DNA of 34,449 nucleotides from JADJWR01 sp964509545 (GCA_964509545.1 CAZDXQ010000041.1:1-34449); one strand, 5' to 3'; counted from the first letter of the stretch, positions 1-7,175 are shown. A program made the numbers and translations. Notes: generated from the sequence alone by a model not told the origin.

Positions 1-51
1 GCCATCGGTTGAGACATGACTATTATTGATCTATTGAAAGAGAAATAGAAT

Positions 52-78
52 CAGCGGCGCGCTCTGGCGCGCCCGCTG
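52..78 (-). terminator. Hairpin downstream of brnA, possible terminator
   Basis: An imperfect GC-rich stem (CAGCGG paired with CCGCTG, then CGCGC paired with GCGCG, one bulged base, 4-nt loop) lies 14 nt beyond the brnA stop. On the minus strand it is followed by a T-rich but interrupted tract (ATTCTATTTCTCTTT). This fits a weak intrinsic terminator of the brnTA transcript; the interrupted T run makes this tentative. Confidence 0.45.
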
Positions 79-92
79 GAGCGACGAAAAGG

Positions 93-371
93 CTAGAGCG
101 ACGCCTCCTTGAACGCGCGAAGGACAGCGTTCATGCGCGTCTGGTAGCCGGGCCCCTGGGACTTGAACCACTCCAGAACATCTGCATCCACGCGCAGCGC
201 GATCGATGCCTTGGGTGGCAACGGACGCAGCCCGCGCCGAACGATTCCGCGCACGATGTGTTTGACCTTCGCTTCCGGATGCTCGGCCGTAACCGCGATC
301 TCGCGATCCTTTTGTGCCCGCACTCGGGCCCAATCAGTCTTGGAGGCTTTCGAAGAGGACGATTTCTTCAT
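93..371 (-). CDS. brnA: BrnA-type antitoxin
   Basis: This encodes a 92-residue BrnA-family antitoxin. In the family it binds and neutralises the BrnT ribonuclease and represses the operon through its C-terminal DNA-binding part. The N-terminus is Lys/Ser-rich and contains the family's TDWARVRA stretch. The C-terminal half (ASIALRVDADVLEWFKSQGPGYQTRMNAVLRAF, residues about 55-87, quoted here only by its ends: ASIALRVD and MNAVLRAF) is a ribbon-helix-helix-like fold with the usual GxGYQTRMNAVLRA motif. The start chosen is the ATG at 369-371, which lies inside the end of brnT; the 38-nt overlap implies translational coupling. Toxin first, antitoxin second is the normal brnTA order. It may be the second cassette of an integron remnant. 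Confidence 0.9.
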   Translation of the reverse strand: MKKSSSSKASKTDWARVRAQKDREIAVTAEHPEAKVKHIVRGIVRRGLRPLPPKASIALRVDADVLEWFKSQGPGYQTRMNAVLRAFKEASL

Positions 372-609
372 TTCGTGTCGCCTTGCGAAAAGGAATAACG
401 CGGATCTCCGATTCATTCTCCGTGTGCACGATTGAAACGGTGATGTCGCCGAGGAATCCAAGTGTGACGAAACGCTTCTCGGAATACTCAAAGCGATCGT
501 CCTCAAACGTGTACGTGACGCCCTCGAAGACCCGCGGGGCGTCAACAAAGTCCAGCCCATGCTGCTTGAGGTTCGCTTTGCGCTTCGATTCGTGCCATGC
601 GAATCGCAT
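334..609 (-). CDS. brnT: BrnT-type ribonuclease toxin
   Basis: A 91-residue BrnT-family toxin, in the family a RelE-like small ribonuclease that stops translation when not held by BrnA. The N-terminus MRFAWHESKRKANLKQHGLDF is the hallmark opening (W..K...N..KHG.DF), followed by the conserved FED..YSEKRFVTLGF and the C-terminal R(V)IPFRKATRNE segment, which carries the Arg/Glu-rich active-site region. Length is normal and no disruption is visible. There is no Shine-Dalgarno sequence before the ATG; the predicted transcription start lies within a few bases of it, so the message is probably leaderless. The upstream attC-like site suggests that brnTA arrived as an integron cassette. Confidence 0.92.
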   Translation of the reverse strand: MRFAWHESKRKANLKQHGLDFVDAPRVFEGVTYTFEDDRFEYSEKRFVTLGFLGDITVSIVHTENESEIRVIPFRKATRNEEIVLFESLQD

Positions 610-644
610 TTACAAAATGTAGATACACATCCGCAGCATGTCAA
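609..644 (-). promoter_or_regulatory. brnTA promoter with operator over the -10
   Basis: Read on the minus strand, a perfect -35 TTGACA (639-644) is followed after 17 nt by a -10 TACATT (616-621). The -10 is embedded in an inverted repeat, TTTACA-AAA-TGTAGA on the plus strand (609-623, one mismatch per arm), which reaches the brnT start codon. That placement suits autorepression by BrnA and predicts a leaderless transcript. Confidence 0.65.
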
Positions 645-659
645 TGGCCTATTTCGGCG

Positions 660-748
660 GTCTAACGTGCCAAACGAGCCGCACGCTATGGCGACGGTAT
701 CGCGCAGGCCGTCGAGCGCGTCGGCTCCATCCATTTCGGATGTTAGGC
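660..748 (-). repeat. attC: Integron attC-like recombination site
   Basis: Read on the minus strand, the 89-nt element begins with R'' GCCTAAC (742-748, matches RYYYAAC) and ends with R' GTTAGAC (660-666, matches GTTRRRY). Inside are a pair of near-complementary boxes, L'' GGAGCCGAC (720-728) and L' GTGCGGCTC (676-684), resembling the AAGCCGAC/GCGGCTTAA boxes of well-known cassette sites. A 6-bp inner stem, CGACGG with CCGTCG (692-697 and 709-714), closes the terminal loop. It starts 13 nt after the stop of the GIY-YIG gene, where an attC belongs. The site ends 15 nt upstream of the -35 box of brnTA. Confidence 0.72.
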
Positions 749-761
749 AGTCCAACGGAAG

Positions 762-1595
762 CTAATTCCGGTTCAGTCCCTTCGTTCGAGATCCGAGCTT
801 CTCCTTCCAGCCCGTCTCCAGGGCGATTACATCTTCGACGGTCGCGCTCGAGCCGACGGTTTCGAGAATCCGAACGTCGAACTGGTCCGCCGCGTGACCG
901 AGGTCTCTGAGACCGATGTTGCCGCCATGTCCATCCGCGTATGAACGCCAACGGCCAAGGAAGCCGTCGGCACCAGTGGCGGAGCCAACATACTGGGCAA
1001 CGCTCGACCTGTGCACGAGTAGATAAACCCCTCGCGTCGCCTGCAGTGGTCCCAACCAACCTGTCGGCAGGCTATCGATTTCGTGCAGACCACAACCGAA
1101 TCGCCCAAGTCCCGGAAACGCTTCCTCCTCCGCCCTACGCTTCAACTCGACGATCTGCTTGTCGCGACGACTGGCATATTGGACCCAGGCCCGCTCGCCT
1201 CCGCCCCAGTCGACAACGATTCGACCGCGATACTCGGCGAGCTCCTGCATCCGTTCGAGGTCGAACGTGACATCATCGCCTCTTGCTGGTCCTGGCACTG
1301 CATAGTACGGATCTGGAACGTAGGCCTTTCGGCAACCGCCAACTCTCCAAAGGCCGACAAACACGGTTTGCGCAGCTGGGTCGACCACAAACGCCGCGAG
1401 CACTGCCGCCGACTTGATCAGCTCAATGACACGCACGTTGCATTGGCCCGCCTGATATTGCTCAAACCTCGGTTCACCTCTGATTGCACCTCGGTACATA
1501 ACGCGCTGGTACTCGCGTCCGTGCTTGTGCCGGACCAGCCGCACCGTCGTTGGATCCAACCCAACTGAAACGAGAAGGGCGTTGAAGGTCAGCAT
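762..1595 (-). CDS. GIY-YIG nuclease-like protein
   Basis: The 277-residue product has a C-terminal GIY-YIG domain (about residues 185-277). The signature tyrosines are GVY (189-191) and YVG (202-204), followed by GRWRSY with the candidate catalytic arginine near 215-217 and a candidate metal-binding Glu at 260 in ALETGWKEKLGSR, ending GLN. GIY-YIG domains cut DNA; the target here is unknown. The first 180 residues (VGLDPTTVRLVRH..., FVGLW, AYVPDPYY) are an uncharacterised N-terminal region that I recall accompanying GIY-YIG domains in other bacteria. I chose the ATG at 1593-1595 because the reading frame upstream of it is low-complexity and opposite the integrase remnant. An attC-like site directly follows the stop, so it may be an integron cassette gene. 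Confidence 0.75.
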   Translation of the reverse strand: MLTFNALLVSVGLDPTTVRLVRHKHGREYQRVMYRGAIRGEPRFEQYQAGQCNVRVIELIKSAAVLAAFVVDPAAQTVFVGLWRVGGCRKAYVPDPYYAVPGPARGDDVTFDLERMQELAEYRGRIVVDWGGGERAWVQYASRRDKQIVELKRRAEEEAFPGLGRFGCGLHEIDSLPTGWLGPLQATRGVYLLVHRSSVAQYVGSATGADGFLGRWRSYADGHGGNIGLRDLGHAADQFDVRILETVGSSATVEDVIALETGWKEKLGSRTKGLNRN

Positions 1596-1941
1596 CGCGC
1601 TCTGGTTCGTCTGCCAAACGCAATTTGGACGACAGTGAGTCTGTGACTGCGGCTGGCCGACGTCAACGGCCGACCGCGGCGCTGGCCCGCGCAGCGCGCC
1701 GGCATCGTCAAGCGGAGCTTGTCCAAGGTGCGGTGGCACGGATTCGCCCCGCACATGCGGCGGGCCGGCTGTGGCATCCGCACCGTGCAGCAGCTGCTCG
1801 GGCACGGTGACGTGAGTAGGACGAGGACCTGTCCATGTGCTCAACCGCGGCGGCCGCGGCGTGCGCAGCCCGCTCGACACCCTGCAGCTGCGCCGCCGTG
1901 CACCGCGTCGCCGAGGCAAGCAGACGGCGATGCCCGCCCGG
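1596..1941. other. Gene-free stretch holding the integrase remnant
   Basis: Apart from the intI fragment, I see no intact gene here. The GTTTGGC on the minus strand (1613-1619) is one mismatch from the GTTRRRY core and lies 17 nt before the GIY-YIG start, so it could be the old attI/cassette junction; I find no partner site. A direct repeat GGCCGAC-gtcaac-GGCCGAC lies near 1654-1675. No terminator was found for the leftward dehydrogenase gene ending at 1942. Confidence 0.4.
1680..1884 (+). pseudogene. Integron integrase (IntI) C-terminal remnant, frameshifted
   Basis: The frame running through 1680-1820 reads RAGIVKRSLS..., then HGFAPHMRRAGCGIRTVQQLL, GHGDVS, which matches the end of IntI tyrosine recombinases (RAG..K....HTLRHSFAT.LL..GYDIRTVQELLGH.DVS). 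The next expected words (TTMIYTHVLNRGGRGVRSPLD) are found only in another frame: HVLNRGGRGVRSPLDTL, ending at 1884. The join between 1810 and 1834 is 2 nt shorter than needed, so the gene is frameshifted. The catalytic R of HxLRH is altered (KVRWHGFAP) and the nucleophile Tyr of MIYTH is lost. About 240 N-terminal residues are missing. The NRGGRGVRSPLD ending is diagnostic of integron integrases rather than XerC/D. No function is expected. Confidence 0.8.
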
Positions 1942-4900
1942 TCAACGCACTGGCGTCTTGTTTTCCGGCAGTGCCATCTCCAGCACCCTCGCCACGTGCA
2001 GCGCTTCGTGCTGCGCGCCGTCGCGGATCTGGTGGCGGCAGCTGGTGCCGTCGGCGATGACGATCGCGTCGGCCGGCGCGTTGCGCACGGCAGGCAGCAG
2101 CGAAGCCTCGGCCATCGCCATCGACACGTGCTGGTGCGCGGCCTCGTAGCCGAAGCTGCCGGCCATGCCGCAGCAGCTCGACTCGATCGTCTGCACCTTC
2201 AGTTCGGGCACCCGCGCCAGCGCGGCGTGGATGTCGGGCATGACGCCGAACGCCTTCTGGTGGCAGTGGCCGTGCAGCAGCGCGGTGCGCGGCAGCGGCG
2301 CGAAGTCGAGGCCGAATCGTCCGGCCTTCGCCTCGCGCGCGATGAACTCCTCGAACAGGAAACTCGCCGGCGCCAGTTCGTTGGCGCCTTCGCCCAGGCG
2401 CAGCACGAGGAACTCGTCGCGCAGCGTCAGCAGGCACGACGGCTCCAGGCCGACCACGGCGGCGCCGGCGCGCACATGCGGCAGCAGCGCGTCGAGCGTG
2501 CGCTGCGCCTCGGCCCGTGCCTGATCGACCATGCCGGTGCCGAGATAGGTGCGGCCGCAGCACAGCGGCCGGCCGTCGGCCCCGACCAGCACGGTGACGG
2601 CGTAGCCGGCGGCTTCGAGCACACGCCGGGCGGCGGCGAGGTTCTCCGCCTCGAAGGTGTTGTTGAAGGTATCGGCGAACAGCACGACGCGCCGCGCGCC
2701 GGCCGGGACTTCGCCGCCTGCGCGCGCAGTCGCAGTCGTCGTGGTGAACCGGTCGGCGCGAAACTGCGGCAGCTTGCGCTGCGCGGCCAGACCGGTCAGC
2801 GGCTGCGCCAGCCGCGAAAGCCACGGCGAGCGGTTGCGCAGGTTGGCCAGCCACGGCATGCGCGCCGCCCACTCGGCATAACGCGGCAGGTGGCCGATCA
2901 GACGGTCGCGCAGGCGATGGCCGTGCCGCTTCTTGTAGTGATGGAGGAATTCGATCTTCATCCGCGCCATGTCGACGCCGGTCGGGCACTCGCGCCTGCA
3001 GCCCTTGCAGCTCACGCACAGCGCCATCGCTTCGTACACGGCGTCGGAGGCGAGCGCGTCAGGACCGAGCTGGCCGGACAGCGCCAGCCGCAGCGTGTTG
3101 GCGCGACCGCGCGTCAGGTGCATCTCGTCGCGCGTGGCGCGGAAGCTCGGGCACATCGTGCCGGCGTCGAACTTGCGGCAATGGCCGTTGTTGTTGCACA
3201 TCTCGACCGCCTTGCCGAAGCCGTGCGCCGGGTCGTCGCCCGTTCCCGGTTCGGTCAGCGCCTCGGTCGCCGGGTCGTTGTGCACGTCCCAGGCGCTCCA
3301 GTCGAGCACCGGTTCGAGCGGCGCGATCGCGTAGTCCGGCTTGTAGCGAAACAGCCGCCGGTCGTCCATGCGCGGCGCGCGGACGATCTTGCCGGGGTTA
3401 AAGAGCCCCTGCGGGTCGAACAGGTCCTTGATGGCCTCGAACGCCTCGGTCACGCGCGGCCCGAACTGCCAGCGCACCCATTCGCTGCGCACCAGGCCGT
3501 CGCCGTGTTCGCCCGAGTACGCGCCCTTGAACCTGCGCACCAGTTCGGCGGCTTCCTCCGCGATCTCGCGCATCAGGATCGCGCCGTCCACGCGCATGTC
3601 GAGGATCGGCCGCACGTGCAGCGTGCCGACCGAGGCATGCGCATACCAGGTGCCGCGCGTGCCGTGCCTGGCGAAGACCTCGGTGAGCGCGGCCGTGTAT
3701 TCGGCCAGGTGCTCGAGCGGCACCGCGCAGTCCTCGATGAAGCTCACCGGCTTGCCGTCGCCGCGCAGGCTCATCATGATGTTCAGCCCCGCCTTGCGTA
3801 CTTCCCACAGCGCCTTCTGCTCACGGTCGTCGATCAGCGGCACGACGGCATCGGGCAGGCCGAGATCGCCGATCAGGGTTTCCAGCTGCGCCAGTTGCGC
3901 CAGCAGCGGCGCGCGCTCGGCGCCGGCAAACTCGACGAGCAGGATCGCCTCCGGCGCGCCGATCAGCGCCGTTTCGATCACCGGCCGGAAGGCCGGGTTG
4001 GCGCGGGCCAGGTCGATCATCGTGCGGTCGACCAGTTCGACCGCGGTCGGTCCGAGCCTGACGATGTGCTGGGCCGAGTCCATCGCCCGGTGAAAGGTCG
4101 GGAAATTGACCACGCCGAGCACGCGGTGCGCGGGCAGCGGCGAAAGGCACAGCCGCAGGCGGCGGAAATAGGCCAGCGTGCCTTCGCTGCCGACCAGCAG
4201 GTGAGCGAGGTTGACGCGGCCGTCAGCGGTGTACGGCCGCGGCGACTGCGGATGGAACACGTCGAGGTTGTAGCCGCCGACGCGTCGCATCACCTTGGGC
4301 CAGACCGCGTCGATGTCGGCGCGATGCTGCTCGGCCAGCCGGCGCACCGCCTCGCCGAGTTCGCGGGCGCGGCCGCTGGCCTCGTCGAACAGGCCGAAGG
4401 TCGCGTTGCTGCCGTCGGCCAGCCAGGCGTCGATGGCGGCGACGTTGTGCACCATGTTGCCGTAGGCGATCGAACGGCTGCCGCAGGAGTTGTTGCCGGC
4501 CATGCCGCCGAGCGTGGCCTGGGCCGAGGTCGACACGTCGACCGGATGCCAGAGGCCGTGCTTCCTCAACGCGCCGTTGAGGGCGTCGAGCACCAGGCCC
4601 GGCTGCACCTCGACCTCGCCGCGATCGAGATCGAGCGCGGTGATCTCGCGCAGATGCTTGGTGTTGTCGATCACCAGCGCGGCGCCGACCGTCTGGCCGC
4701 ATTGCGAGGTGCCGCCGCCGCGCGCCAGCACCGGCACCTTGTGCGCGGCCGCGATCGACAGCGCCGCCGCGACATCGTCCTCGCGCTTCGGCACCAGCAC
4801 GCCGACCGGGTCGATCTGGTAGATCGACGCGTCGGTGCTGTAGCGGCCGCGGCTGGCGGCGTCGAACAGCACTTCGCCCTGCGTGTGCCGGCGCAGTTCC

Positions 4901-4974
4901 GCGGCGAGCGCGGCCGCCTGCAGCCGCGCATCGAGCGCGACCTTTTTCCCCTTGCCCGCGTTCGCGTCAGGCAT
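1942..4974 (-). CDS. FAD/Fe-S D-2-hydroxyacid dehydrogenase (YdiJ-like)
   Basis: A 1010-residue fusion of three parts. Residues 1-540 form a PCMH-type FAD domain (GGGTSQCGQTVG at 86-97, GNNSCG at 170-174, VGSEGTL at 261-267) plus the FAD-oxidase C-terminal domain (YSGEHGDG at 486-493). Residues 600-675 carry iron-sulphur ligands, including the ferredoxin array C663xxC666xxC669xxxC673P. Residues 765-1000 hold the paired cysteine-rich (CCG) domains (CCGRTYLG near 805, HGHCHQ at 901-906, SSCCGMAG at 932-939). This is the layout of the YdiJ/D-2-hydroxyglutarate and D-lactate dehydrogenase family, which oxidises a D-2-hydroxyacid and passes electrons to the respiratory chain. Its ATG overlaps the end of the gntR gene by 8 nt, so the two are co-transcribed. 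The substrate is unknown; it may match the divergent TRAP locus. Confidence 0.88.
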   Translation of the reverse strand: MPDANAGKGKKVALDARLQAAALAAELRRHTQGEVLFDAASRGRYSTDASIYQIDPVGVLVPKREDDVAAALSIAAAHKVPVLARGGGTSQCGQTVGAALVIDNTKHLREITALDLDRGEVEVQPGLVLDALNGALRKHGLWHPVDVSTSAQATLGGMAGNNSCGSRSIAYGNMVHNVAAIDAWLADGSNATFGLFDEASGRARELGEAVRRLAEQHRADIDAVWPKVMRRVGGYNLDVFHPQSPRPYTADGRVNLAHLLVGSEGTLAYFRRLRLCLSPLPAHRVLGVVNFPTFHRAMDSAQHIVRLGPTAVELVDRTMIDLARANPAFRPVIETALIGAPEAILLVEFAGAERAPLLAQLAQLETLIGDLGLPDAVVPLIDDREQKALWEVRKAGLNIMMSLRGDGKPVSFIEDCAVPLEHLAEYTAALTEVFARHGTRGTWYAHASVGTLHVRPILDMRVDGAILMREIAEEAAELVRRFKGAYSGEHGDGLVRSEWVRWQFGPRVTEAFEAIKDLFDPQGLFNPGKIVRAPRMDDRRLFRYKPDYAIAPLEPVLDWSAWDVHNDPATEALTEPGTGDDPAHGFGKAVEMCNNNGHCRKFDAGTMCPSFRATRDEMHLTRGRANTLRLALSGQLGPDALASDAVYEAMALCVSCKGCRRECPTGVDMARMKIEFLHHYKKRHGHRLRDRLIGHLPRYAEWAARMPWLANLRNRSPWLSRLAQPLTGLAAQRKLPQFRADRFTTTTATARAGGEVPAGARRVVLFADTFNNTFEAENLAAARRVLEAAGYAVTVLVGADGRPLCCGRTYLGTGMVDQARAEAQRTLDALLPHVRAGAAVVGLEPSCLLTLRDEFLVLRLGEGANELAPASFLFEEFIAREAKAGRFGLDFAPLPRTALLHGHCHQKAFGVMPDIHAALARVPELKVQTIESSCCGMAGSFGYEAAHQHVSMAMAEASLLPAVRNAPADAIVIADGTSCRHQIRDGAQHEALHVARVLEMALPENKTPVR

Positions 4975-5809
4975 GGCGGCCCGTGCTCGACGGTTTACGG
5001 CGGCGTCGGCTGCGCGTGGCGCCGCCGCCCCTGGCCCGGCGCTTCGACGCGCCGTCGGCCGATGAGGACTGCGCGCCGGCGTCGGCGGCGAAGTCGCGCG
5101 AGCGATCTGTCCGTTTCGTCACGTCGGCTCCGGTGTCTGCGCCGCCCCTCATCTGCGCCAGCACGACGTCGCGCTTGTGGTTCAGGTGTTCGATGAGGAT
5201 CCGGCGCAGGCGCTCGCCGTCGCGGGTGGTCAGCGCCTCGATCATCGCATCGTGCTCGCGCACGGCGACGTCCCATTTTTCCGCGTCGAAGTTCGAACGG
5301 AAGCGCAGCGCCTGCAGCCGCGCGTTGAGCCGGTCGTAGGTCTGCGCCAGCACCGGATTGCGCGCGGCGCGGTTGATCGCCCGATGGATCTGCGCGTTGA
5401 CCCGGTAATAGGCCGAGAGGTCGCGCCGCGCGTGATGCGCCCGCATCTCGTAGTTCAGCGCCTTCAGTTCGGCGATCTCCGCATCGCCGATCCGCGCGCA
5501 GGCCAGTTCGCCGGACAGGCCTTCCAGCGCCGCCATTACTTCGAAGGCGTGGGCCACGTCGGTGGCCGACAGGCGCACGACGATCGCGCCGCGGTTGGGC
5601 AGGTGTTCGACCAGGCCTTCGGCGGTCAGCAGCTTCAGCGCCTCACGCAGCGGCGTGCGCGACACCTGCAGCCGCTGCGCCAGTTCGCGCTCGTTCAGCT
5701 TCTGGCCGGGTGCGATGCCGCCCTCGACGATCAGCGCCCGCAGCCGCTGCACCACGGCCTGGTGCAGCACGGCGCCGTTGCTGCCGTTGGACTTGGCGTT
5801 CGCGGCCAT
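4967..5809 (-). CDS. GntR-family regulator, FCD type
   Basis: The 280-residue regulator has an N-terminal GntR winged helix (about residues 14-80; LNERELAQRLQVSRTPLREALKLL spans the recognition helix) and an FCD ligand-binding all-helical domain (about 85-215) with its metal-site histidines in QIHRAINRA, EHDAMIEAL and EHLNHKRD. FCD regulators typically sense small carboxylates. The start is the ATG at 5807-5809; the longer frame upstream runs through the operator. The last 55-60 residues are an unusual Ser/Ala/Arg/Lys-rich tail, rich in RRRRK, beyond the normal FCD end. It is cotranscribed with the dehydrogenase and diverges from the aminotransferase/TRAP operon; both are probably its targets. 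Confidence 0.9.
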   Translation of the reverse strand: MAANAKSNGSNGAVLHQAVVQRLRALIVEGGIAPGQKLNERELAQRLQVSRTPLREALKLLTAEGLVEHLPNRGAIVVRLSATDVAHAFEVMAALEGLSGELACARIGDAEIAELKALNYEMRAHHARRDLSAYYRVNAQIHRAINRAARNPVLAQTYDRLNARLQALRFRSNFDAEKWDVAVREHDAMIEALTTRDGERLRRILIEHLNHKRDVVLAQMRGGADTGADVTKRTDRSRDFAADAGAQSSSADGASKRRARGGGATRSRRRRKPSSTGRHA

Positions 5810-5823
5810 TGGTATACAAAACG
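5810..5823. promoter_or_regulatory. GntR operator O1, gntR side
   Basis: TGGTATACAAAACG abuts the gntR start codon. Its core TGGTATACAA is a near-palindrome of the kind bound by FCD GntR regulators. A TAGAAT -10-like box on the minus strand (5836-5841) would start transcription just upstream, so binding here would block gntR and the dehydrogenase gene. Confidence 0.65.
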
Positions 5824-5880
5824 GGAGTCGAACCGATTCTAGCGCTCGTGTGGATGAATAAGCACAATCCGACATGCTTG

Positions 5881-5894
5881 CGTTTTGTATACCA
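5881..5894. promoter_or_regulatory. GntR operator O2, aminotransferase/TRAP side
   Basis: CGTTTTGTATACCA is the exact 14-nt reverse complement of O1. The centres are 71 nt apart, close to seven helical turns, which would allow a looped repressor complex. It lies about 67 nt upstream of the aminotransferase start, in the likely promoter of the rightward operon. Confidence 0.65.
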
Positions 5895-5960
5895 GATCAC
5901 TAATCTTTGCGCCCTGTCCGGCGCGGCCGCGGCAGCGTCGCAATCAGGCAGGTCCTTGCC

Positions 5961-7175
5961 ATGGTCAAGCTGAATTCCCATCCCGCCGGGCGCCACTTCC
6001 TGCAGATTCCGGGCCCGACCAACGTGCCCGACGGGGTGTTGCGCGCGATCGACCATCCCACGATCGATCACCGTGGTCCCGAGTTCGCGTTGCTCGGCAA
6101 GAAGGTGCTGGCCGAGATCCGGCAGGTGTTCCAGACCCGGCAGCCGGTGGTCATCTATCCGAGTTCCGGCACCGGCGCCTGGGAGGCGGCGCTGGCCAAC
6201 GCGCTGTCGCCCGGCGACGCGGTGCTGATGTTCGAGACGGGCCACTTTGCCTCGCTGTGGAAGAGGATGGCCGAGAACCTCGGCCTGAAGCCGCAGTTCA
6301 TTGCCGGCGATTGGGCGAGCGGCGTCGACGCCGCGCTGGTCGAGGCCCGCCTGGCCGAGGACAAGGCACACCGCATCCGTGCGGTGTGCGTCGTGCACAA
6401 CGAGACCTCGACCGGGGTGACCTCGAACATCGCCGCCGTGCGGCGGGCGATCGACGCAGTCGGCCACCCGGCCCTGCTGCTGGTCGATACGATCTCTTCG
6501 CTCGGCTCGATCGACTACCGGCACGACGAGTGGGGCGTCGATGTCACGGTGGGCGGATCGCAGAAGGGGCTGATGCTGCCCCCGGGGCTCGGCTTCAACG
6601 CGGTGAGCGAGAAGGCGCTCGCCGCGGCGAAGGCGAGCCGCTTCCCGCGCAGTTACTGGCGCTGGGACGAGATCATCGAGGCCAACAAGGGCGGCTACTG
6701 GCCGTACACGCCGGCGACCAACCTGCTGTACGGCCTGTCGGCGGCGCTCGACCAGCTGCTCGGCGAGGGGCTTGCCAACGTCTTCGCCCGCCATCGCCGC
6801 CATGGCGATGCGACGCGGGCGGCGGTGCGTGCCTGGGGCCTGGAGATCCTGTGCCGCAACCCGGCCGAATACTCGGACTCGCTGACCGCGGTGGTCATGC
6901 CCGACGGCCACGATGCCGACGCGCTGCGGGCGTTGATCCTGCAGAACTTCAACATGTCGCTCGGCACCGGCCTGTCGAAACTGAAGGGGCGGGTTTTCCG
7001 CATCGGGCACCTCGGCGATTTCAACGACCTGACCTTGATGGGTACGCTCGCCGGCGTCGAAATGGGATTGGCGCTGGCTGGCGTGCCGCACCGCGCCGGC
7101 GGCGTGCAGGCGGCAATGGATTCGCTGCGCGCGGCGGCCGGCGGCAGTACCGCCGAGCGGCGCAAAGCGGCTTGA
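5961..7175 (+). CDS. Class V aminotransferase, serine-glyoxylate-like
   Basis: A 404-residue PLP enzyme of the alanine/serine-glyoxylate aminotransferase group. It opens with the family motif LQIPGPTNVPDGVLRAI (14-30) and HRGPEF, has the glycine loop YPSSGTGAWEAAL (66-78), the cofactor-binding Asp in LLVDTISSLGS (around 176) and the Schiff-base Lys202 in GGSQKGLMLPPGL. The family moves an amino group from serine or alanine to glyoxylate, giving hydroxypyruvate or pyruvate and glycine. The ATG at 5961 is chosen because the homology begins at once there. It is the first gene of the operator-controlled rightward operon. The actual substrate could be another 2-oxoacid or amino acid fed by the locus. 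PhnW is a less likely alternative. Confidence 0.85.
   Translation: MVKLNSHPAGRHFLQIPGPTNVPDGVLRAIDHPTIDHRGPEFALLGKKVLAEIRQVFQTRQPVVIYPSSGTGAWEAALANALSPGDAVLMFETGHFASLWKRMAENLGLKPQFIAGDWASGVDAALVEARLAEDKAHRIRAVCVVHNETSTGVTSNIAAVRRAIDAVGHPALLLVDTISSLGSIDYRHDEWGVDVTVGGSQKGLMLPPGLGFNAVSEKALAAAKASRFPRSYWRWDEIIEANKGGYWPYTPATNLLYGLSAALDQLLGEGLANVFARHRRHGDATRAAVRAWGLEILCRNPAEYSDSLTAVVMPDGHDADALRALILQNFNMSLGTGLSKLKGRVFRIGHLGDFNDLTLMGTLAGVEMGLALAGVPHRAGGVQAAMDSLRAAAGGSTAERRKAA

Noticed and set aside
1..92. A second attC at the far left
   Set aside because: Only one poor half-site (TCTCAAC, minus strand) could be found and the rest would lie outside the window, so it was not listed as a feature.
660..748. 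attC oriented in the plus direction
   Set aside because: The extra base between the L boxes lies on the plus-strand left side, which might suggest the other orientation, but L-box wording (GAGCCGAC then GCGGCTC) and the position after the GIY-YIG stop favour the minus direction.
1837..5196. A 1119-residue open frame on the plus strand
   Set aside because: It is an antisense shadow of the dehydrogenase and gntR genes; its residues are Arg/Ala/His-rich with no family motif. Only its first codons (the IntI tail) have meaning.
5961..7175. 2-aminoethylphosphonate transaminase (PhnW)
   Set aside because: A phosphonate-type transporter lies 10 kb away, but the protein motifs (HRGPEF, GGSQKGLMLPPG) fit serine-glyoxylate aminotransferases better and the near neighbours are carboxylate genes.
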